A stretch of 64,000 nt of DNA from an uncultured Rhodospirillales bacterium (GTDB taxonomy: Bacteria > Pseudomonadota > Alphaproteobacteria > CACIAM-22H2): positions 60,663 through 124,662 of the forward strand of contig CALANV010000014.1 in the NCBI GenBank assembly GCA_937926175.1. The letters run 5' to 3'. The notes under the pieces were generated by a model, which was not told the origin of the DNA, did no database searches, and saw only the letters and a program-made list of their open reading frames with translations. Each line of letters opens with the position of its first letter. Positions within the stretch are counted from its first letter, which is position 1. Positions 24,989 through 33,379 of this stretch are shown piece by piece. The position numbers and the translations under genes were made by a program.

Positions 24989-26929
24989 TCAGAACGTGGC
25001 CCTGAGGCCGACGTATGCCGCGCGGCCGGGCGCGCCGTACGAAAATACCTCCTCGTACTGCTCGTTCAATGCGTTCTCGATCCGCCCGAACAGGGAGAGT
25101 CGATCCGTCAGTCGATACGTCGCCCCGACCCGGACGAGCGTGTAGCTGTCCAACACGACATGCGTCGAGGGCTGCGGGAACGGAAAGAACTGTAAATCCT
25201 GTCTCCTGCCGTTGTAGTCGATGCCAAGCGTCAATGCGGCGACGTCATCGGGAAAACGATATGTTCCGGTGATGCTCGCAAGGTGCCGCGGCCGGCGGAC
25301 GAGTTGATTGCCGTCAGCGTCCTGCGCATTCATATAGGTGTATGAACCAGTGATGCCGATCCCCTCTTCCAGACCCAGCTTCGCATTCACCTCGATGCCG
25401 CGCGACCGCGACGTGCCAGGAAGGTTCACGGCCGTGTCGCCGAACCCCGTGATCAGATTCTCGATTCGCATGTCGAAATACGTCAGGTCGAGATGAACGC
25501 GGCCATCGAACAGGCGCTGTTCGACGCCGACATCCCATCCCCGCGATTCCTCGGGCAAGAGATCAGGATTGCCCTTGAACGTGGGACCGAACCCAAACAG
25601 CTCGAAAACCGTCGGCGCCTTGACTCCGGTGCCGTAGCTTGCCCTCAACCTCCCGCCGTCCTCGAACACGTATGCCGCCGACAATCTGTACGTGGTCCTA
25701 TCCTCGAAAAGATCGTTCCAGTCGTGACGCATGGATGCCGCAACGCTGAACGCATCCCAGAGCGTAACCCCCTGCTGGCCGAAGACGCTTGTCGTCTCGA
25801 GTCGGCGATCGACGTCGGCAAAGCTGCTGCGATTGACCACGGACTCGACCTCGTACTCGACGCCGAGCTGAGTCGAGTGTTCGGCCCGGATCGCGCCATC
25901 GCTCGCAAAGAATAAGTCGGTCTGGTAGTCGAACTTGCGCTTGAGTCCGTCGAACGTCGACACGTCGGTATCGTCCAAGCGAAAGTCGCGTCGCGTATCG
26001 GCGACGGAAGCGCCGACCACATGCCACCAATTTCCGTCCAGCAGGTCCAGCGTCCCCTGAATTCGGCCGATGCGCTGCCATAGGTGCGCATCCGATCCAT
26101 CGTCTACTGCGATGTTCGGGCTCGTCATGCTGCTGAAGCCATCGGTTTCGAGCTGCGCCTGCGTCCAGCGCCCGATCAAATCGATCTGCAGATTGTCGAA
26201 CGGCATAAACTCGAGTCGCCCGCCCGCGGTACGTTGTGCATATCCATCCTGTTCCGAGAATCCGCGCTTGCGACTGGCCACGGAAATGCCGTCGGTGTGG
26301 TAACCGGTTGCATAAAGAGAGTAGTCGAGACGATCGAGGCGCCCTGAGACGCCCGCGTCGATGCGCCCGGCCTGGAAGGAACCGCCCTCGACGCTCACAG
26401 AACCGCTCGGTGCGCCGCGCCCGCGCTTCGTGATGATGTTGATGACGCCGCCGATCGCATCGCTGCCGTAGAGCGCGCTTTGAGGCCCCCGCAACACCTC
26501 GATACGCTCGACTCCGCTGGTCAGCAGGTGGCCGAAGTCGAACACCGATCCGGCGCTAGGATCATTCATCTCGATGCCGTCGATAAGAACCAACGTGTGA
26601 TTCGCTTCCGTACCGCGGATGCGAACCTGCGTCTCGGTGCCGACGCCACCGGACCGGGTCACTGTGAGACCGGGCACCGTACGTAGAATGTCGGCAACGC
26701 CCGTGACTTGACGGTCGCGGATCTGCTGCTCGGTGATGATGCTGATCGAACTGCCGACCCGATCAACTGGTATCGGGAACCGGGTCGCAGTGACGACGAC
26801 AGCGCTCACGCTGGGCACGCGACGACCGGCATCCTGTGCGCGACCTTGTCGGGCGCCCTCGGCGCTTATGGCAACAAGCGCGACGGCGGCGATAAAGCGG
26901 CTCAGGTACCGCTGACGGTGACGATGCAT
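24989..26929 (-). CDS. btuB: TonB-dependent vitamin B12 receptor BtuB
   Basis: A 646-residue outer-membrane receptor. A signal peptide is followed by a TonB box-like VSAVVVTATRFP, the plug domain (about 45-160, with ADILRTVPGLTVTRSGG, VRIRGTEANHTLVLIDG, VEVLRGPQSALYGSDAIGG with a variant first residue), and a 22-strand barrel ending in aromatic Phe (YVGLRATF). The plug segment VLIDGIEMNDPSAG resembles BtuB and related cobamide receptors. The upstream cobalamin riboswitch confirms the substrate class. It heads a btuB-tonB-membrane-protein operon. Confidence 0.93.
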   Translation of the reverse strand: MHRHRQRYLSRFIAAVALVAISAEGARQGRAQDAGRRVPSVSAVVVTATRFPIPVDRVGSSISIITEQQIRDRQVTGVADILRTVPGLTVTRSGGVGTETQVRIRGTEANHTLVLIDGIEMNDPSAGSVFDFGHLLTSGVERIEVLRGPQSALYGSDAIGGVINIITKRGRGAPSGSVSVEGGSFQAGRIDAGVSGRLDRLDYSLYATGYHTDGISVASRKRGFSEQDGYAQRTAGGRLEFMPFDNLQIDLIGRWTQAQLETDGFSSMTSPNIAVDDGSDAHLWQRIGRIQGTLDLLDGNWWHVVGASVADTRRDFRLDDTDVSTFDGLKRKFDYQTDLFFASDGAIRAEHSTQLGVEYEVESVVNRSSFADVDRRLETTSVFGQQGVTLWDAFSVAASMRHDWNDLFEDRTTYRLSAAYVFEDGGRLRASYGTGVKAPTVFELFGFGPTFKGNPDLLPEESRGWDVGVEQRLFDGRVHLDLTYFDMRIENLITGFGDTAVNLPGTSRSRGIEVNAKLGLEEGIGITGSYTYMNAQDADGNQLVRRPRHLASITGTYRFPDDVAALTLGIDYNGRRQDLQFFPFPQPSTHVVLDSYTLVRVGATYRLTDRLSLFGRIENALNEQYEEVFSYGAPGRAAYVGLRATF

Positions 26930-27054
26930 CGATCCCCCCGTTGCACGTTCGAAACGTCAACGCGAACGGAGGGACGCACGACAGACGCCACCCTGGAATG
27001 ATCGATGATTTCCGCCACTGGTACACCCCGCCCGTGGAGTTCGCATTGACACGA

Positions 27055-27255
27055 GGGTGACGGCAGGTCTCCTGGCTCGCGGGTCTTCGCCGGCGATCGG
27101 CCTTCCCGGTTTCCCAGTGGCGCACATGGATCGCAGGCTTTCCGCCTACAGTTGCGGGGGCAGCGCCGGCATTGGCCATCGGCCGCACCGGCTTCCCTTT
27201 CAATCCCCGAAGGGAACCGTCACTGTTGCGGTAGCTATCACGGCGCCTCGGTTCC
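27055..27255 (-). ncRNA. Cobalamin (adenosylcobalamin) riboswitch
   Basis: Reading the minus strand, the region has the conserved core elements GAAGGGAAGCCGGTG-like sequence, the B12-box region GCTGCCCCCGCAACTGTA, and the closing AGCCAGGAGACCTGCC. It ends about 125 bases before the btuB start. In this class, adenosylcobalamin binding shuts off expression, usually by hiding the ribosome-binding site or forming a terminator. It would control btuB, tonB and the membrane-protein gene. Boundaries are approximate. Confidence 0.93.
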
Positions 27256-27295
27256 TGTCAAGCAACGGCTCACGCCTAGCCGACGCCGCATCGCC

Positions 27296-27829
27296 TCAAC
27301 GACTGCAGAGCTCGCGGTGCTCGGCGCCGAGCGCGGCGTAGCGGCCCGGAAGCCGCTCGATCATCGCGATGTCGTCGGGCGTCAGGTCGCGCAACTTCCG
27401 CGCCGGACTGCCGCCCCACAGCTCGCCGCGCTTGACTCGCTTGCCCGGCGTGACCAGCGCGCCGGCGGCAACCATCGCGCCGCTCTCCACCACTGCCCCG
27501 TCCAGCACGCACGCCTTGATGCCGATCATGCACTTGTCCTCCAGCGTGCAGCCGTGGAGCATCACCATGTGCCCGATCGTCACGTCGTTGCCGATGATGG
27601 TCGGAAAGTCGCCACCCATCCCGGTGCAGTGGATCATCGATCCGTCCTGAATGTTCGTGCGCGCGCCGATGCGGATCTTGTTCACGTCGCCGCGCACGAT
27701 CACGCCGTACCAGAGACTGGATTCGGGACCGATCTCGACGTCGCCGATGATGGTCGCGTTGGGCGCGATGAACGCGCTTTCGGCGATGCGCGGGACGTGG
27801 TTGCGATACGGCAGGATGAGGCCTTTCAT
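27296..27829 (-). CDS. Gamma-class carbonic anhydrase family protein
   Basis: A 177-residue left-handed beta-helix protein with hexapeptide repeats (ATIIGDVEIGPESSLWYGVI). The three zinc-ligand histidines are visible in SMIHCTG and IGHMVMLHGC. The C-terminal helix is DLTPDDIAMIERLPGRY. Members include true gamma-carbonic anhydrases and transferase-like PaaY/YrdA proteins; the metal site favours a metal-bound enzyme, but activity is not certain. The ATG overlaps the argC stop as ATGA, so it is translated with argC. Confidence 0.88.
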   Translation of the reverse strand: MKGLILPYRNHVPRIAESAFIAPNATIIGDVEIGPESSLWYGVIVRGDVNKIRIGARTNIQDGSMIHCTGMGGDFPTIIGNDVTIGHMVMLHGCTLEDKCMIGIKACVLDGAVVESGAMVAAGALVTPGKRVKRGELWGGSPARKLRDLTPDDIAMIERLPGRYAALGAEHRELCSR

Positions 27830-28764
27830 GACAACCCGAGCATGAGTGCGATGTTCTGCACGGCGGCGCCCGACGCCCCCTTGCCGAGATTGTCGAGCCG
27901 CGCCACCAGAACGGCCTGGCGTCGCTTCTCGTTGGCATAGACGCGCAGCTCCAGCCGGTCGGTCCCGTTGAGAGCCTCGGGCTCGATCCGGCCGGAATCG
28001 GCGCCGTCCACCGGCACCACCTGCACGAGCCGGCTGCCGGCATAGCGCGTGGCGAGCGCCGCCTGGAGATCGGCCGCCGTCGGTCGGCCGGGCAGCGTGT
28101 CGAGATGCAGCGGCACGCTCACCAGCATGCCCTGACGGAAATTGCCGACCGAGGGCACGAAGATCGGGCGCCGCGTCAGGCGGGAATAAAGCTGCAGCTC
28201 CGGCAGATGCTTGTGCTCGAGCCCGAGACCGTAGAGCTCGAACGCCGGCGCGCGCCCGGATTCGTAGGCCCCGATCATGCTGCGGCCGCCGCCGGAATAG
28301 CCGCTGACGGCGTTGATCGTCACCGGATAATCCGGCGGTATCAAACCCGCGTCGACCAGCGGCCGCAGCAGCGCGATCGCACCTGTGGGGTAGCAGCCCG
28401 GGTTTGCCACGCGCCGCGCGGTGCGGATTGCCTGCGCCTGGCCCGCCTCCAGTTCCGGAAATCCATAGACCCAGCCCGGCGCGACGCGATGGGCCGTGCT
28501 GGCGTCGACGATGCGCGGCCCTTTGTCGCCCATGGCGTCGATCATCGCGACGGCCTCGCGCGCGGCATCGTCCGGCAGGCACAGCACCACCAGATCAACC
28601 TCGGCCATGATGTCGCGACGCGCGGCCGGATCCTTGCGATGCTCGGGCGCGATGCTCTTGAGCGTGATGCCGGACAACGCCTCGAGACGCTGGCGGATGC
28701 CGAGCCCCGTCGTGCCGGCCTCGCCGTCGATGAATACGGTGCGGGTAAGTGTGGTGCCGTCCAT
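27826..28764 (-). CDS. argC: N-acetyl-gamma-glutamyl-phosphate reductase, short type
   Basis: A 312-residue NADPH-dependent reductase making N-acetylglutamate semialdehyde in arginine synthesis. N-terminal FIDGEAGTTGLGIRQRL replaces the long-type motif and identifies the shorter ArgC subgroup. Catalytic Cys is in VANPGCYPTGAIALL; further motifs are SGYSGGGRSMI and PSVGNFRQGMLV. The start at 28764 fits the family N-terminus; the frame is open further upstream. It follows rplM-rpsI, after a hairpin terminator, and is coupled to the carbonic-anhydrase-like gene. Confidence 0.93.
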   Translation of the reverse strand: MDGTTLTRTVFIDGEAGTTGLGIRQRLEALSGITLKSIAPEHRKDPAARRDIMAEVDLVVLCLPDDAAREAVAMIDAMGDKGPRIVDASTAHRVAPGWVYGFPELEAGQAQAIRTARRVANPGCYPTGAIALLRPLVDAGLIPPDYPVTINAVSGYSGGGRSMIGAYESGRAPAFELYGLGLEHKHLPELQLYSRLTRRPIFVPSVGNFRQGMLVSVPLHLDTLPGRPTAADLQAALATRYAGSRLVQVVPVDGADSGRIEPEALNGTDRLELRVYANEKRRQAVLVARLDNLGKGASGAAVQNIALMLGLS

Positions 28765-28804
28765 GGATCGAATCCTCGGGGGGGCGAACAGCTTAGTCGA
28801 AAAT

Positions 28805-28837
28805 CGAAGGGGCGCTCCAGCGAGGAACGCCCCTTCG
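28805..28837 (-). terminator. Stem-loop after rpsI
   Basis: On the minus strand CGAAGGGGCG pairs with CGCCCCTTCG across a 13-nt loop and is followed by ATTTTCG. It lies 37 bases after the rpsI stop and before argC. Stem is strong, T-tract short, so termination of the rplM-rpsI transcript is likely but perhaps incomplete. Confidence 0.55.
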
Positions 28838-28873
28838 CACGTGCGCCCCTCGCGGGGCCGATCGCGAATGCGA

Positions 28874-29383
28874 TCAGCGCTTCGAGAACTGGAAGCTGCG
28901 TCGTGCCTTGGCCCGACCGTACTTCTTGCGCTCGACGACACGCGCGTCGCGCGTCAGGAACCCGCCGGCCTTGAGCACCGGCCGCAGTTCCGGTTCGTAG
29001 TATGTCAGGGCCTTACTAATGCCATGGCGCACGGCACCGGCCTGGCCGGAAAGGCCGCCGCCGGTCACCGTCGCCCACACGTCGAACTGTCCGACGCGAT
29101 TGGCCGTCACGAACGGCTGCTGGATGATCATGCGCAGCGTCGGACGGGCAAAGTACACGTGCCCGTCGCGGCCATTGATCACGATCTTGCCCGTGCCGGG
29201 CTTGATCCACACGCGGGCCACCGCGTTCTTGCGCTTGCCGGTCGCATAGGAACGGCCCAGCGCGTCGCGCTTCGGTTCAGGCAGCTCGCGCGTCTGCTGT
29301 GCGGCGATGTTGGCTGCCGCCGTAGCCATCGCCAGATCGGCGAGCGAACGGGTCGTCGTGACGGGAGACTTGTTCTCCGCCAT
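28874..29383 (-). CDS. rpsI: 30S ribosomal protein S9
   Basis: A 169-residue S9 with the usual alphaproteobacterial N-terminal extension (about 35 residues). Conserved parts: GRSYATGKRKNAVARVWIKP, GKIVINGR, and the C-terminus ARRSFQFSKR, whose terminal Lys-Arg reaches the ribosomal P-site tRNA. Cotranscribed with rplM, 2 nt apart. Confidence 0.98.
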   Translation of the reverse strand: MAENKSPVTTTRSLADLAMATAAANIAAQQTRELPEPKRDALGRSYATGKRKNAVARVWIKPGTGKIVINGRDGHVYFARPTLRMIIQQPFVTANRVGQFDVWATVTGGGLSGQAGAVRHGISKALTYYEPELRPVLKAGGFLTRDARVVERKKYGRAKARRSFQFSKR

Positions 29384-29385
29384 GT

Positions 29386-29859
29386 TCAGGCGCTCCGCTT
29401 GTTCTTGGCGTTGAGCTTCGCGAGGTCGAGAACCGTCGGGTTCTGCGCCGCATGCGGATGCTCAGGGCCGCGATAGACCTTGAGATTGGCCAACTGCCGG
29501 CGCGCGAGCGGGCTGTCCTTCTTCATCATGCGCCGCACGGCGTTCTCGATCACCCGCTCCGGGTGCTTGCCCGTCAGCAACTGCTGCGGCGTGCGCTTCT
29601 TCACGCCGCCCGGATAGCCGGTGTGCCAATAGAAGACGCTGTCGGTCGCCTTGCGGCCGGTGATGCGCACCTTTTCGGCGTTGATGACGATGACGTTGTC
29701 GCCGCAATCGACATGCGGGGTGAACGTCGGCTTGTGCTTGCCCTTGAGTCGCGCTGCGACGATGGACGCAAGACGGCCCAGCACGACGCCATCCGCGTCG
29801 ATCAGGATCCACTTCTTCGCCTTTGCCGCCTCGGCGGGCGTGATGGAAACGGTTTTCAT
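29386..29859 (-). CDS. rplM: 50S ribosomal protein L13
   Basis: A 157-residue L13 with the usual motifs KKWILIDADGVVLGRLAS, KGKHKPTFTPHVDCGDNVIV, HTGYPGGVKKRT and the C-terminal YRGPEHPHAAQNPTVLDL. The ATG at 29859 is preferred over an in-frame GTG at 29865. It is an early-assembly large-subunit protein and first gene of the rplM-rpsI operon. Confidence 0.98.
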   Translation of the reverse strand: MKTVSITPAEAAKAKKWILIDADGVVLGRLASIVAARLKGKHKPTFTPHVDCGDNVIVINAEKVRITGRKATDSVFYWHTGYPGGVKKRTPQQLLTGKHPERVIENAVRRMMKKDSPLARRQLANLKVYRGPEHPHAAQNPTVLDLAKLNAKNKRSA

Positions 29860-30034
29860 AATCACTACCGAAAGCTTGGCGTTGTTTCGGGGCGACCCTG
29901 GCGGTGGGCGCCACGGCGAGGCGCGTGCGACTGCGGCCCCGTCGGAGGTAGCGGAATATCGCGTCGCGACGTCTCCATGTCAACAGCGAAACAGCCCCTG
30001 AAACCGCATACTTAGATCTAAGGTAATATAATAC

Positions 30035-30526
30035 CTAAACATTAAGCTGCTGATCCGACGATTTCTCTACCGTCCTCACGTCCACTTCTCTACCGTCCTC
30101 ACGTCCACTGCGGCTTTCCGGCATCGCGTACGTCCCCGTCGCGTGCGCGACGGGCTGCTCGTCGCCCTCCGAGTAGATGAACACCTCGCCATAGACGAGC
30201 CGCCGCCCGGCGCGGATGAGACGCGCCTTCGCCACCACGTCGGCGGGTTTGGGCCGGCGCAGGAAATTCATGGTCAGATTCGACGTGACCGCCTGCTCGC
30301 CGTTCTCGGCGACACTCATCACCACCGCATAGAGCGCGTAATCGGCCAACGCCATCATCGCCGGTCCGCTCACCGTACCGCCGGCCCGAACGAACTCCGC
30401 CCGAAACGGCAGCCGTACCTCGGCCTTGCCCGCCTCCAGCGCCTCGACCTCGATGCCGAAGACGGCCGCAAGCGGCGTCGTCTGGCGCGTGGTCGCGATG
30501 AAATCCGCGATCGAAATCCGTGACAT
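30035..30526 (-). CDS. PaaI-family hotdog-fold thioesterase
   Basis: A 163-residue hotdog thioesterase-like protein. The fold signature is GTVSGPAMMALADYALYAVV followed by TSNLTMNFLRRP and ARLIRAGRRLVYGEVFI. Such enzymes hydrolyse acyl- or aryl-CoA; here it lies divergent from a TetR regulator followed by enoyl-CoA hydratases, suggesting an acyl-CoA pathway. A 23-bp tandem duplication near the 3' end shifts the frame and replaces the C-terminal end; without it the protein would end about 9 residues earlier. The active fold should be unaffected. Start ATG 30526 is inferred from family length. Confidence 0.85.
   Translation of the reverse strand: MSRISIADFIATTRQTTPLAAVFGIEVEALEAGKAEVRLPFRAEFVRAGGTVSGPAMMALADYALYAVVMSVAENGEQAVTSNLTMNFLRRPKPADVVAKARLIRAGRRLVYGEVFIYSEGDEQPVAHATGTYAMPESRSGREDGREVDVRTVEKSSDQQLNV
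30063..30108. repeat. Perfect 23-bp tandem duplication inside the thioesterase 3' end
   Basis: The unit TTCTCTACCGTCCTCACGTC plus CAC occurs twice head to tail (30063-30085, 30086-30108). As 23 is not a multiple of 3, the duplication changes the reading frame of the last codons of the minus-strand thioesterase gene. Confidence 0.95.
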
Positions 30527-30589
30527 GGCTCCCTTCGCCCCCTGCTTTCCTCGGCTTCCCGCTTTGTTGATTTTCTGACTATTTTGACG

Positions 30590-30611
30590 GCTGTTCATAT
30601 TTCTGAACAGC
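30590..30611. promoter_or_regulatory. Palindromic operator, candidate TetR binding site
   Basis: GCTGTTCA and TGAACAGC form a perfect inverted repeat with a 6-nt spacer. It lies between the divergent thioesterase and TetR genes, 14 bases before the TetR start. Position, symmetry and size fit an operator for the adjacent TetR regulator controlling both directions. Confidence 0.6.
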
Positions 30612-30625
30612 GTTAAGATCGGGAC

Positions 30626-31288
30626 ATGTCCAGGGCCACGCCCAGCCTGGCCGGTGAGCGCCCCGGTCCCGCGACCGACGCGCGCCGTGGCGCCATCCGC
30701 GACTTCAAGCGGCAGACCATCCTGAACGCCGCGCGGGAAATCTTTGCTTCACAAGGCCTTGAAGGTGCGACCCTCAGGGCGATCGCGCAGGCCGCCGGTT
30801 ATACGCCGGGTGCGGTCTACGCCTATTACCCGACCAAGGAAGCGATCTATGCCGACATCCTGGCCGGATCGCTGCTCGCGCTCAGGGCCGCCGTCGAAGC
30901 GGCCGGCGCAACCGCTTCGAGCGACGAGATGCGCGTCCGGCGCACGATTCGCGCCTTCTTCGACTACTACCGCGCCCACCCACAGGAGCTCGACCTCGGC
31001 TTCTACCTGTTCCAGGGCCTGAGACCCCGCGGTCTGGCGCCGGACCTCGATCGCATGCTCAACAGCAGGCTCATTGCCGTGCTTCTGAAGATTCGCAATG
31101 CCCTCGTGCGGTTCGGCCGCCTCACGTCGGACTCCGCCCATCGCGAAACCGTCGCGGCCATGTGCCACATCGCGGGCGTGTTGCTGATGGCCAACACGGG
31201 ACGTCTGAAAACGCTCGACAGCCCGCCGGAAACACTCATCGATCACTACATCGAGACGCTCATTCAACGACTTAAATCGGGCTTCTGA
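30626..31288 (+). CDS. TetR/AcrR family transcriptional regulator
   Basis: A 220-residue regulator. The N-terminal HTH (about residues 28-75) has FKRQTILNAAREIFASQG, LRAIAQAAGYTPGAVYAYYP and KEAIYADIL, typical of TetR. The C-terminal ligand domain is all-helical and unspecific. It is divergent from a thioesterase gene and followed by an enoyl-CoA hydratase-like gene. It probably represses both directions via the palindrome at 30590-30611, with an acyl-CoA or related effector (inference). Confidence 0.88.
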   Translation: MSRATPSLAGERPGPATDARRGAIRDFKRQTILNAAREIFASQGLEGATLRAIAQAAGYTPGAVYAYYPTKEAIYADILAGSLLALRAAVEAAGATASSDEMRVRRTIRAFFDYYRAHPQELDLGFYLFQGLRPRGLAPDLDRMLNSRLIAVLLKIRNALVRFGRLTSDSAHRETVAAMCHIAGVLLMANTGRLKTLDSPPETLIDHYIETLIQRLKSGF

Positions 31289-31344
31289 TACGACCTTCGA
31301 ACAACAAAAACGACAACTGAGATGTCGCTTTAAGGGAGGAGAAA

Positions 31345-32178
31345 ATGCCCAGCGCAACCGTAGAGATGAGTCGGGAAAATACGGTCCTGGTTGAAAAGAA
31401 TGGTCCGGTTACGACCGTGATCCTGAACCGGCCCGAGGTGCGAAATGCGGTCGATCCGGCAACCGGGCGCAAGCTGGTCGAGGCGTTCCTAGCATTCGAG
31501 CGGGATCCCGAAGCGGTTGTTGCCGTGTTCTGGGGAGCAGGTGGCACGTTCTGCGCCGGTGGTGACTTGAAGGCCCTGTCGCAGAGCGACGGCAAGGTCT
31601 GGATGGAAGATCTCAAGTTCCAGGAAACCGGAAACGGCGAGCTCCCGCCAAGTCCCCTGGGGCCGTCGCGGCTCCAGCTCTCGAAACCGGTCATCGCCGC
31701 CATCGCCGGCCCCGCCGTGGCTGGCGGCATGGAACTCGCCCTGTGGTGCGACCTGCGCGTGATGGAGACGGATGCCTATTTCGGTGTCTATTGCCGGCGC
31801 TGGGGCGTGCCGCTGATCGATGGTGGCACGGTGCGGCTCCCTCGCCTCGTCGGCCAGGGTCGCGCCCTCGACATCATCCTGACCGGCCGCAAGGTGCCGG
31901 CGGACGAAGCGCTGCGGATCGGCATGTGCGAGCGTGTCGTACCGACGGGCAAATCGCGCGAGGCGGCCGAGGCCCTGGCCCACGAGATTGCCCGCTTTCC
32001 GCGCGAATGTATGCTGGCGGACCGGAACTCGGTCCATCAGGCCTGGGGCATGCCCATCCGCGAGGCGATGCGGCAGGAATACTGGAATGGTATGTCATGC
32101 CTGCGGAACGAAGGCGTTGCCGGCGCCGGTCGGTTCGCCGCCGGAAAGGGCCGGCACGGCGACTATCGGGACATCTGA
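31345..32178 (+). CDS. Enoyl-CoA hydratase/isomerase (crotonase) family protein
   Basis: A 277-residue crotonase-fold protein starting after GGGAGGAG. Oxyanion-hole segments are GTFCAGGDLKAL and IAGPAVAGGMELAL; later RWGVPLIDGGTVRLPRLVG and AWGMPIREAMRQEYWNG. Crotonases hydrate, isomerise or cleave acyl-CoA thioesters; the substrate cannot be assigned. The two Glu of classical hydratases are not obvious, so a non-hydratase reaction is possible. Probably under the adjacent TetR. Confidence 0.85.
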   Translation: MPSATVEMSRENTVLVEKNGPVTTVILNRPEVRNAVDPATGRKLVEAFLAFERDPEAVVAVFWGAGGTFCAGGDLKALSQSDGKVWMEDLKFQETGNGELPPSPLGPSRLQLSKPVIAAIAGPAVAGGMELALWCDLRVMETDAYFGVYCRRWGVPLIDGGTVRLPRLVGQGRALDIILTGRKVPADEALRIGMCERVVPTGKSREAAEALAHEIARFPRECMLADRNSVHQAWGMPIREAMRQEYWNGMSCLRNEGVAGAGRFAAGKGRHGDYRDI

Positions 32179-32562
32179 AGACACCGTTCCTGCTGATTGC
32201 TGACCGCCGTACCGTCAACGGTGGCACTTAAGAAGCGTGTGCGATCACGTCTCCGTGACGCCGTTCGATCATTGGCTGCGCCATCATGGCGAGAAACGTG
32301 CCACGGCTCACGCCGGCCGGAAACACCGTCTTGCGCGAGGTTCTCTTATGCCGTCCTCCCTTCGGCAAGGGATTCGCCGAAGCGGGCGCCATTGGCTTGA
32401 CGTACCCTTTGTCGTCACGCGACGGACGTTCGGTTTCGTTCCGTTCCGGTGCCCGCTACAATGGCAGCGCGCGGCTCGGGCGATTGCCCCGGATCGCGCG
32501 GATGACCACATCAGTGACAAGCCCCGTCGTTTGCATCCTGGTTTGAACGGAGCGCCGAGACC
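32179..32562. other. Intergenic region, no feature recognised
   Basis: About 384 bases between two crotonase genes. Short open frames on both strands have no recognisable domain or ribosome-binding site. No strong hairpin or promoter was identified. A promoter for the following enoyl-CoA hydratase gene probably lies here. Confidence 0.4.
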
Positions 32563-33375
32563 GTGACCGCACTCGCCCATTCTGCACCGGCAACGGACGC
32601 CGATATCCTCCTGCGACGCGATCAGGACGGGGTGGCAATTCTCACCCTCAATCGTCCCGCGCAGCGAAATGCGCTGTCCACTGCGCTCATGTCGGCCCTT
32701 CAGGGCGCCCTGGATCGCCTTCGCGACGACCGATCGGTAAAGGTCGTCGTCATCGAAGGTGCAGGCCCGGCCTTTTGCGCCGGACACGACTTGAAGGAAC
32801 TGCGCGCCAATCCGACCCGGCAGGCATATGAGGCGGTGTTCGCCCAATGCAGCCGCCTGATGATGTCCATCACCAAGCTGCCGAAGCCGGTCATTGCCAA
32901 GGTCCACGGCATCGCCACTGCTGCCGGCTGCCAACTGGTTGCCACGTGCGATCTCGCCGTCGCGGCCAGGAGCGCGCGGTTCGCGACCCCGGGCGTCAAT
33001 ATCGGCCTGTTCTGCTCCACGCCGATGGTGGCTCTGTCACGTGCCGTGGGGCGAAAGCCGGCGATGGAGATGCTGCTGACCGGCGATCCGATCGACGCCG
33101 AGACGGCGCGCAGCGTCGGCCTCCTCAATCGCGTCGTCGACGATGCGGAGCTCGATCGCGCCACCATGGCCCTGGCGGGCCAGATCGCCTCCAAGTCGCC
33201 GCTGACGCTCGCCATTGGCAAGGAGGCGTTCTACAAACAGGCCGAACTCGGGCTCGAAGAGGCCTACGCCTACGCAAGTGAGGTGATGACGCGCAACATG
33301 CTGGCGCGCGACGCCGAGCTCGGCATCGACGCCTTCATCAACAAGCAACCGCAACCGAAATGGCAGGGCTGCTGA
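32563..33375 (+). CDS. Enoyl-CoA hydratase-related protein (ECHDC3-like)
   Basis: A 270-residue crotonase-fold protein with a GTG start at 32563. Motifs: LNRPAQRNALSTALM, oxyanion loop GPAFCAGHDLKELR, and VHGIATAAGCQLVATCDLAV followed by TPGVNIGLFCSTPMVALSR, typical of the ECHDC3-like subgroup. Catalytic Glu positions appear substituted (GLFCSTP), as in members of unknown reaction. The frame ends 4 nt before the CoA-binding protein gene, suggesting an operon. Confidence 0.85.
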   Translation: MTALAHSAPATDADILLRRDQDGVAILTLNRPAQRNALSTALMSALQGALDRLRDDRSVKVVVIEGAGPAFCAGHDLKELRANPTRQAYEAVFAQCSRLMMSITKLPKPVIAKVHGIATAAGCQLVATCDLAVAARSARFATPGVNIGLFCSTPMVALSRAVGRKPAMEMLLTGDPIDAETARSVGLLNRVVDDAELDRATMALAGQIASKSPLTLAIGKEAFYKQAELGLEEAYAYASEVMTRNMLARDAELGIDAFINKQPQPKWQGC

Positions 33376-33379
33376 CTCC

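Noticed and set aside
32179..32562. Possible short genes between the two crotonase genes
   Set aside because: Open frames of 60-110 codons exist on both strands but none has a ribosome-binding site or recognisable fold.
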